A stretch of DNA of 42,856 nt, taken from an uncultured Clostridia bacterium. GTDB lineage: Bacteria > Bacillota > Clostridia > Oscillospirales > Acutalibacteraceae. The notes under the pieces were generated by a model, which searched no databases, was not told the origin of the DNA, and worked only from the letters and a program-made list of their open reading frames with translations. The stretch covers positions 1 through 42,856 of the forward strand of contig CANQBK010000008.1 in assembly GCA_947589485.1 (NCBI GenBank), in the 5' to 3' direction. The translations under genes and the position numbers were made by a program. Of the stretch, positions 37,675 through 42,856 are shown in pieces; the first letter of the stretch is position 1, and each line of letters begins with the position of its first letter.

Positions 37675-39456
37675 TTAATTATCATTTTTCTTTTTTCTTA
37701 AAACAATAAGCAGAATGATAACAACGAGAGATACAAGAACAATTGCACCGATTACTATATACTTGCCCATATCGTCACCCGTTTGTACGGGAGGTGCAAG
37801 AGGTTCGTCGGTAGGATTTCCGTCAAGCGTCGGAGGGGTTACTACCGTCGTTGTGGGCGGCGTTACCGTCGATACAGAGGTTGACGGAGGTGTACTCGAA
37901 GTCGTATTGCTTGTAAGATTGCCAAGTCCGGTATCGGGTTTGCTTGATTCAGGTACGCTCGATTCAGGTACGCTCGATTCGGGTTCACTCGATTCCGGTA
38001 CGCTCGATTCGGGTTCGCTCGATTCGGGTTCACTCGATTCCGGTGCGCTCGATTCGGGTTCACTCGATTCAGGTACGCTCGATTCGGGTTCACTCGATTC
38101 AGGTACGCTCGATTCGGGTTCACTCGATTCCGGTGCGCTCGATTCGGGTTCACTCGATTCGGGTTCACTGGATTCCGGTTCACTGGATTCCGGTTCACTG
38201 GATTCCGGTTCGCTCGATTCAGGTGCGCTCGATTCGGGTTCACTGGATTCAGGTGCGCTCGATTCGGGTTCGCTGGATTCAGGTTCACTGGATTCAGGTT
38301 CGCTCGATTCAGGTACGCTCGATTCAGGCTCGCTCGATTCAACATCGTCATTTCTTGCTACAAATACCCATTGAATTTTAGCAATAGCATCGTCGTATGT
38401 ATTATCAAGCTCCGTGGGAACCGAAAGAGTAAGAAGCAAATTATCAGATGCACCCTTTACATAATCGCCGAGATAAAGCGCATTTTTCTCATCTTGGAAG
38501 TTTTGAGTATCGCTCTTTCCAACCAGTTTACCGTCGTAAAGAACCTCGCCCGTGCTTTCCTTTGTAATAGTAATGTTAAGTTTGTCTACCAAATCATCGG
38601 AAAGAACTTTTTGATGTTCGGCAGTGCTGCCGGGAACGTCGGAAAAGTCTGTTATATCAGCGGGCAAAGCGTACAGCCATATCATAACGTGGTCGTCGTT
38701 TTCGTTCTTAATTTGAATTGTCTGAGTTTTTGAATCACCGGGCATAAGACCCTTAAAGTTTCGGAACAGGTCTTTATCATCGGGTATAACAACAAAATCG
38801 TGTGTACCGTACTGGAACGTTACGTTGCTGTCATCCGTGCTGCCGGTAAATGTATAGGTAACCTCAGGCAGAGCCTCCTTAATTTCGGCATCACCCCAAC
38901 TGACAATTTTGTTCCGCTCGTCACGTATGGGATGGAAATTATCGTATTGTATTGCCTCGGCTTGCACCGTAATATGACCCTCAAGACGGTTGTAACCTTT
39001 CATATCCCAATCGGCAGGCAGTGAAAACGATTCCATAAGGTTTTCGGCTGTCTGTCCGGGTTCGAGGGGCTCTTGGTAGTACCAATATCCGTCGCCGCCG
39101 TCAACCCACATTTCGGGGTCTTTAATATTAAGGACGATATAATCGGGGTTATACTCCAGTCTGTCAAGCTCTGCGCCTGTTTCGAGGTCGCACCATGCCT
39201 TGTCAACATAAATTCTTACATAAGAAACATTTTTTCCCGTATTTTTTGCCGACACGACTTTAGCAACCGTTTCGCCGGGCGCAACGCCTTTCTCCGGACG
39301 GGTATAATCGTCAATAAGGTCAATATGAACATTACCGAACGTCAATACATTCAGGGTAGTCGTTTTTGCGGAGAACGCTGCCAAGGTGACGCCAACCGAC
39401 AGTGCCAGAACACATATTACTGCGCTCACGGTCAATATTAATTTTTTTGATTTCAT
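37675..39456 (-). CDS. SipW-cognate surface protein with Ser/Glu/Pro repeat stalk and sorting-like tail
   Basis: 593 residues. The signal is at 1-30 (GVTLAAFSAKTTT). A secreted TasA-like part (about 31-365) starts LNVLTFGNVHIDLID. A stalk of about 27 pentapeptides of the type SEPES or SAPES (about 370-507) follows, then a Thr/Pro-rich linker and an ending APPVQTGDDMG, a membrane helix (about 565-586) and a basic tail KKKNDN. VQTGD departs from LPxTG but is typical of variant sortase signals in Clostridia; anchoring is inferred. Start GAGGTGATGTCTTAATG. Last gene of the operon. It could display the second fibre system or itself be a wall-linked adhesin. Confidence 0.83.
   Translation of the reverse strand: MKSKKLILTVSAVICVLALSVGVTLAAFSAKTTTLNVLTFGNVHIDLIDDYTRPEKGVAPGETVAKVVSAKNTGKNVSYVRIYVDKAWCDLETGAELDRLEYNPDYIVLNIKDPEMWVDGGDGYWYYQEPLEPGQTAENLMESFSLPADWDMKGYNRLEGHITVQAEAIQYDNFHPIRDERNKIVSWGDAEIKEALPEVTYTFTGSTDDSNVTFQYGTHDFVVIPDDKDLFRNFKGLMPGDSKTQTIQIKNENDDHVMIWLYALPADITDFSDVPGSTAEHQKVLSDDLVDKLNITITKESTGEVLYDGKLVGKSDTQNFQDEKNALYLGDYVKGASDNLLLTLSVPTELDNTYDDAIAKIQWVFVARNDDVESSEPESSVPESSEPESSEPESSEPESSAPESSEPESSAPESSEPESSEPESSEPESSEPESSEPESSAPESSEPESSVPESSEPESSVPESSEPESSAPESSEPESSEPESSVPESSEPESSVPESSVPESSKPDTGLGNLTSNTTSSTPPSTSVSTVTPPTTTVVTPPTLDGNPTDEPLAPPVQTGDDMGKYIVIGAIVLVSLVVIILLIVLRKKKNDN
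37945..38345 (-). repeat. 15-bp minisatellite encoding the stalk
   Basis: About 27 in-frame 15-bp units (GAATCGAGCGAACCC type on the minus strand). The few variant positions (Glu/Ala/Val/Lys before Pro) differ between units. Confidence 0.92.
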
Positions 39457-39497
39457 TAAGACATCACCTCGTGCGCAAAATATTAATTATCAGAAAC

Positions 39498-40271
39498 TCA
39501 ATCCATTCCTTTAAGTCCAACATTTGCGGCATTAGACTTAATCAATTCGGTCAGAGCTGTAACACCGCCGGCATCATCGGGATCGTAGCTGTCTGCTCTT
39601 ACAGCATAACCGGTAACAACAATCTTAAATTCAGGAGTCTTTTTACCGGGAGCAGGAGTCATAGCCGCAGTATCATTCTTAAATGTAACACTCTCAAAAA
39701 GAGGATCTGTTTTCTCTGTACCCGAAGCAACTCTTACAAGGTTACCGTTTACACCGCCTTTAAGATCACCGTCAACACATTTATAGTAATATGGATAAAC
39801 ATACTGGTACTTGCCACGCTCGTTCATTACCGTACCGGCAACCCAGTTAGTATCCCAATTGTTCATTGTACCATAGTCGGTTTCAAAAGCATTTTTCGTT
39901 ATTTTTGTCCATTTGTTGTTGCTATCATCGGTAAATACACGAGTTTTATCGCTCTCTAACGCACTATCAGTGGTACTATTATATGTTCTGTAATACTCAA
40001 CAGTAAACGCTAAATAAGTATCTTCACTTGAAGCGGGAACATTTATTGTCGGATCCTTAGCAATTGTTGAACCGGGCTTAAATTCCACGGTACCCTTCGG
40101 GAAATGTTCCTCATTGGTTTCAATTGTAACACCACCGGAAGCAAAAGCATTTATCTTTCTCTCAGTTTGTGCAGAAAGATAAGCCAAAGTCGCTCCAAAT
40201 GATATTGCGGAAACAACCGCTAAAGAAGTAACAGCCGTTACAACCTTTAAAACTTTTTTATTTTTTTTCAT
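39498..40271 (-). CDS. SipW-cognate TasA/camelysin-like exported protein
   Basis: 257 residues. The signal is at about 7-32 (GATLAYLSAQTERKINAFASGGVTIE), the pattern typical of SipW-cognate peptides with the following N-x-F segment. The mature domain has the start KPGSTIAKDPTINVPASSEDTYLAFTVEYY, close in plan to the 40341 protein (KDPYIVNTSDENEYVALRVTYQ), and both end with a [KR]-x-x-V-x-G-x-A strand, so the two are paralogs. No anchor. Start GGAGGATAAATCCTATG. Probable fibre subunit. Confidence 0.87.
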   Translation of the reverse strand: MKKNKKVLKVVTAVTSLAVVSAISFGATLAYLSAQTERKINAFASGGVTIETNEEHFPKGTVEFKPGSTIAKDPTINVPASSEDTYLAFTVEYYRTYNSTTDSALESDKTRVFTDDSNNKWTKITKNAFETDYGTMNNWDTNWVAGTVMNERGKYQYVYPYYYKCVDGDLKGGVNGNLVRVASGTEKTDPLFESVTFKNDTAAMTPAPGKKTPEFKIVVTGYAVRADSYDPDDAGGVTALTELIKSNAANVGLKGMD

Positions 40272-40340
40272 AGGATTTATCCTCCAATCATAATTGTATT
40301 AATGTTTTTAAAAGCTAATCGTTTCATTTCTAATCATGAC

Positions 40341-41210
40341 TTAATGTTTTTCAAAGCCGATAACATCCGGGAAAACATCATACAAGTTATCTGCTATCGT
40401 ATTAACATTATTAGAAGCGTAACCCAATTCCTGAATAGCAGCTCCTATAACAATAACACGGAATTTTGGCAAGCCGGCATTGTTACCTACGGTAATCTTT
40501 ACCTCGTTACCATTAATATCTGATAATGAAGCACTCTCATAATGCTCTTCATTCGATAAAGATGGAACTTCAAACATGTATTTGTCCTCGCCTACGACAG
40601 CAGCTGTGTATGCAGACATTCCGCTATCCGGGGTCACTGCGTCAAACAGAGAAGGTGTTTTAGTATTAGGTTCCAAAGCTGTAGCCGAGGAATCAGATGT
40701 AGCGTACAGATAGTAGTCCGCTTTAGCAGTAGCACCTGTCGCGTTAAGCTGAGTATCATTAAGCTTAATCCAGTTACTATTTACATTATAGTCTGCAAAA
40801 TATTGTTTAAAGTCTTCGGGAGAAATCGTATGCCAATCTGTCTCATCGCATTGAACCTGATATGTTACTCGAAGTGCAACATACTCATTTTCATCACTTG
40901 TATTGACAATATACGGATCTTTTGGAATTGCATCGTTCGGTGAATATTTCTTAGCTTTAGTTTCACCCAAATTATCGTTAGGAATCCCGGCGTCTTTTTC
41001 CGTCTGAGTACCGGTATCGTAATCTAAATTATTCCACTTCGGCTCATACAAAGCTGCTGTCAATGCGTCATCTGCGGTAAATGTGTTTACTTTCGAGTGT
41101 GTATCACTGAGCATTGCCAACGTCAGTGCCGATGTTATTCCTGCAACGAGAGCTGCGGAAGTTACGCCGAGAACAACATTTCTGACTCTCTTTTTTGTAG
41201 TTTTTTCCAT
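40341..41210 (-). CDS. SipW-cognate TasA/camelysin-like exported protein
   Basis: 289 residues. Signal about 10-38 (ITSALTLAMLSDTHSKVNTFTADD). Secreted domain parallel to the 39498 protein (ALRVTYQVQCDE, FRVIVIGAAIQELGY near the C-terminus). No anchor. Start TTAGGAGGAAAACACTATG. Second substrate gene of the 42.8-kb SipW locus. Confidence 0.87.
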   Translation of the reverse strand: MEKTTKKRVRNVVLGVTSAALVAGITSALTLAMLSDTHSKVNTFTADDALTAALYEPKWNNLDYDTGTQTEKDAGIPNDNLGETKAKKYSPNDAIPKDPYIVNTSDENEYVALRVTYQVQCDETDWHTISPEDFKQYFADYNVNSNWIKLNDTQLNATGATAKADYYLYATSDSSATALEPNTKTPSLFDAVTPDSGMSAYTAAVVGEDKYMFEVPSLSNEEHYESASLSDINGNEVKITVGNNAGLPKFRVIVIGAAIQELGYASNNVNTIADNLYDVFPDVIGFEKH

Positions 41211-41265
41211 AGTGTTTTCCTCCTAAGAATATATTTTTTTGTTTTTAGGTTTTACTTAATATTAT

Positions 41266-41291
41266 GTAACCTCTATAACTAAGAGGGTTAC
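41266..41291. other. Intergenic hairpin in second SipW operon
   Basis: GTAACC-TCT/AGA-GGGTTAC, a stem with one bulge. No U-tract on the minus strand. Together with a GCGGCG/CGCCGC hairpin at 41310-41327 it separates the first substrate gene from the second, probably an mRNA stability or attenuation element. Confidence 0.45.
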
Positions 41292-41360
41292 ATTTTTGAG
41301 TTTGTTGGTGCGGCGGTTTTACGCCGCTGTTATAATGGTTTTTTAACTGCAAGCTAAGGC

Positions 41361-42203
41361 TTAATACGCCTTTCCTATTTCGTCCACGTCAGCGCAGTTA
41401 TCCTCCGGGGTACAGTTTGTTTCTATATGTCCGCCGTTTGGATTGTAGCCCCAAGCATCTTCTATAAACTTTGTGGTTATATCAGGTCTGCCATTTGCGC
41501 AGGCTTGAACTGTATCGGCGACAAAGGTAATGGTAAAATCGTCCCCTGACTTCATCGAGTAGTTCAAGGTCTCGGATTCAAAACGTTCTATTTCGCCGCC
41601 GGTGCCGCCGCCGGTACCGCCGCCGCCGGTCGTAGGTTCTTTAGTTCCCGGGTTTTTAGCCTTAAATAACGGCTGAGTATAATAACCGGGATACAAAACA
41701 TGTTTGTAGTAGTAATACCCGTCTCCTCCGTCATACCAATCGCTACTAAGCTTAATCGGACTAATACTTACATCCGCAAGAGTTTCATAAGGTTTGCCAT
41801 CCGCAGTCTCGCTGCTCTCACCCGAAACAATTAGACGTACACGGACAAATACAGGCTTTTTTTTCTTATCGTCATTAGGATTTTGCACGATCACGGTTTT
41901 GTTCTCTAATGTACCGGATGTTTGCTTCTTACTATATTTACTACCCTCCGAATTTAGAGAGGTCACGTTACCGTTCTCATCAACAGCACCAATCTCATAA
42001 ATACTTGTGTCGGTATAGTTATTACCCGCAGGAACTACCGGCGGCTTTCCGCTAAACTCATTCACACGATCACCTGTTGTGGCACTTAGAAAACCGGTGG
42101 TCAACAAAACTGTCACTGCCGCAATTGTTACGGCTGAGCCGACTGCAATAGGCAGCTTTACGGCTCTTGACTTGTCGCCTTTCGTTTTAAATAACTTAAA
42201 CAC
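41361..42203 (-). CDS. SipW-cognate exported protein, first substrate gene of second locus
   Basis: 280 residues. The GTG start at 42203 is chosen because AAAGGAGGTGAGATCGGTG places a perfect ribosome site 8 bases upstream; longer frames upstream lack one. Signal about 15-42 (TVLLTTGFLSATTGDRVNEFSG). Secreted beta-rich domain with VFVRVRLIVSGES and DGGDGYYYYKHVL (the latter also appears as DGGDGYWYYQEPL in the 37675 protein). A Gly/Thr-rich loop lies near 200. No anchor. It starts 23 bases after the SipW stop. Confidence 0.83.
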   Translation of the reverse strand: MFKLFKTKGDKSRAVKLPIAVGSAVTIAAVTVLLTTGFLSATTGDRVNEFSGKPPVVPAGNNYTDTSIYEIGAVDENGNVTSLNSEGSKYSKKQTSGTLENKTVIVQNPNDDKKKKPVFVRVRLIVSGESSETADGKPYETLADVSISPIKLSSDWYDGGDGYYYYKHVLYPGYYTQPLFKAKNPGTKEPTTGGGGTGGGTGGEIERFESETLNYSMKSGDDFTITFVADTVQACANGRPDITTKFIEDAWGYNPNGGHIETNCTPEDNCADVDEIGKAY

Positions 42204-42225
42204 CGATCTCACCTCCTTTTGTGAT

Positions 42226-42825
42226 CTATTCATCGGTTGTTTTTTTGTCTTCTTCCTCATTATCGTTCTTTTCGGCCCTTTCAAGCATTGAATCGGTAAC
42301 CAAAAGAACGGCATACACTATAATGAAAGTTATTGACAATATCTTTGCGGAGGCGGACGCCGCCCAATCAAGGACATATCCCGCAAACGGTATTGAAAAT
42401 TTTGACGCTTTTCCGACAATATCGGAAAAAGAAATATTCGCTTCGTTAATATTTCGTTCATTTGCTATTCCGTGCGTGGTAACGGTTTTATTCTGTTTGT
42501 CAACAGCAACAACCATGTGAGTAACCACGGTGTTTCCGCCAATACTGAACGTAACAGCGTCGCCGGGCTTTATGTCGGCAAAATTTGTTTTTGAAACGTA
42601 CAGCAGACAGCCCACGTCATAACCTGTTATCTCGTCAATACCGTAATTGTCGCTGTAAAACCGTCTGTCATCTTCGGTAACTCCTGCGGCAACCATGCTT
42701 CCGCTGGTAACCGCATACGGAGTATAGCCGAACATTTGAGGTAAATATGAAGTTACCAAAACTGTGATGAGCGCAACCGCTAATACCACTGTCATGATAC
42801 GTTCCAAAATTTTAAGTATCCTCAA
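42226..42825 (-). CDS. sipW: SipW-type signal peptidase I, third copy
   Basis: 199 residues. Two membrane helices (about 10-28 and 148-172). Catalytic Ser43 in VTSGSMVAAG and His103 in VVTHMVV. The usual GDAN box reads GIAN (HGIANE), so the third acid is missing or supplied elsewhere; the segment after SGSM also has an insertion rich in charged residues. TTG start at 42825 with AAGGAGG eight bases upstream; no ATG is nearby. It heads the four-substrate operon to its left and is probably preceded by more genes outside the window. Confidence 0.85.
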   Translation of the reverse strand: MRILKILERIMTVVLAVALITVLVTSYLPQMFGYTPYAVTSGSMVAAGVTEDDRRFYSDNYGIDEITGYDVGCLLYVSKTNFADIKPGDAVTFSIGGNTVVTHMVVAVDKQNKTVTTHGIANERNINEANISFSDIVGKASKFSIPFAGYVLDWAASASAKILSITFIIVYAVLLVTDSMLERAEKNDNEEEDKKTTDE

Positions 42826-42856
42826 ATGTTCAACCTCCTTGTTCGTACATTAAGCA

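Noticed and set aside
37715..38374. Open frames in other phases across the 15-bp repeat
   Set aside because: A 15-bp repeat opens all frames. Only the minus frame has a signal peptide, ribosome site and terminator.

Overview
The window looks like a chromosomal segment of a low-GC, Gram-positive gut-type Clostridia (Oscillospiraceae/Ruminococcus-like). The grounds are strong purine-rich ribosome binding sites, sigma-A type promoters, Firmicute housekeeping genes, an rnpB of the common bacterial A-like layout, and many proteins with SipW-cognate (TasA/camelysin-like) signal peptides. The species is inferred only to this level. Nearly all large genes are on the minus strand.

Region 1 (1-7160) is housekeeping: tsaD, rimI, a low-molecular-weight phosphatase, polA, alr and rnpB. 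Region 2 (7430-10090) holds a fusion protein made of an ECF sigma factor, a membrane helix and an outer domain, plus a 56-residue peptide and a dispersed repeat.

Region 3 (10259-15934) is the most striking part. It is a six-gene minus-strand operon with two SipW-type signal peptidases and four exported matrix/fibre-like proteins. One of these carries LysM and another a sortase-like tail. In front of the operon lies a 259-bp segment bounded by perfect 20-bp inverted repeats. The segment contains a consensus promoter that now points away from the operon, into an intrinsic terminator. A tyrosine recombinase gene sits directly on the other side. I read this as an invertible promoter switch, caught in the OFF orientation, that makes matrix production phase variable.

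Region 4 (16115-21010) is a plastic zone: a RelB/YoeB toxin-antitoxin pair, two tandem small-peptide loci with convergent antisense RNAs (type I toxin-antitoxin architecture), and a complete DpnII-type (GATC) restriction-modification cassette bracketed by 140-150 bp direct repeats. Region 5 (21012-26629) is a core operon: two M16 peptidases, lgt, folD and a DegT-family aminotransferase.

Region 6 (27194-35811) has tRNA-Arg, a solitary zeta-like kinase and a three-gene pilin/pseudopilin operon whose last gene encodes a 2056-residue pilin-like protein. Region 7 (35919-37620) has an exact 473-bp tandem duplication, each copy a further small-peptide/antisense locus of the same layout, then tRNA-Thr, tRNA-Asp and tRNA-Trp and a palindromic interspersed repeat. 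Region 8 (37630-42825) is a second SipW locus: one signal peptidase and four SipW-cognate exported proteins, the last with a 15-bp minisatellite encoding a Ser/Glu/Pro stalk and a wall-sorting-like tail.

Taken together, the window is dominated by surface-structure genes (two SipW/TasA-like systems and one pilin system), with one under apparent DNA-inversion control, interspersed with addiction and defence modules.
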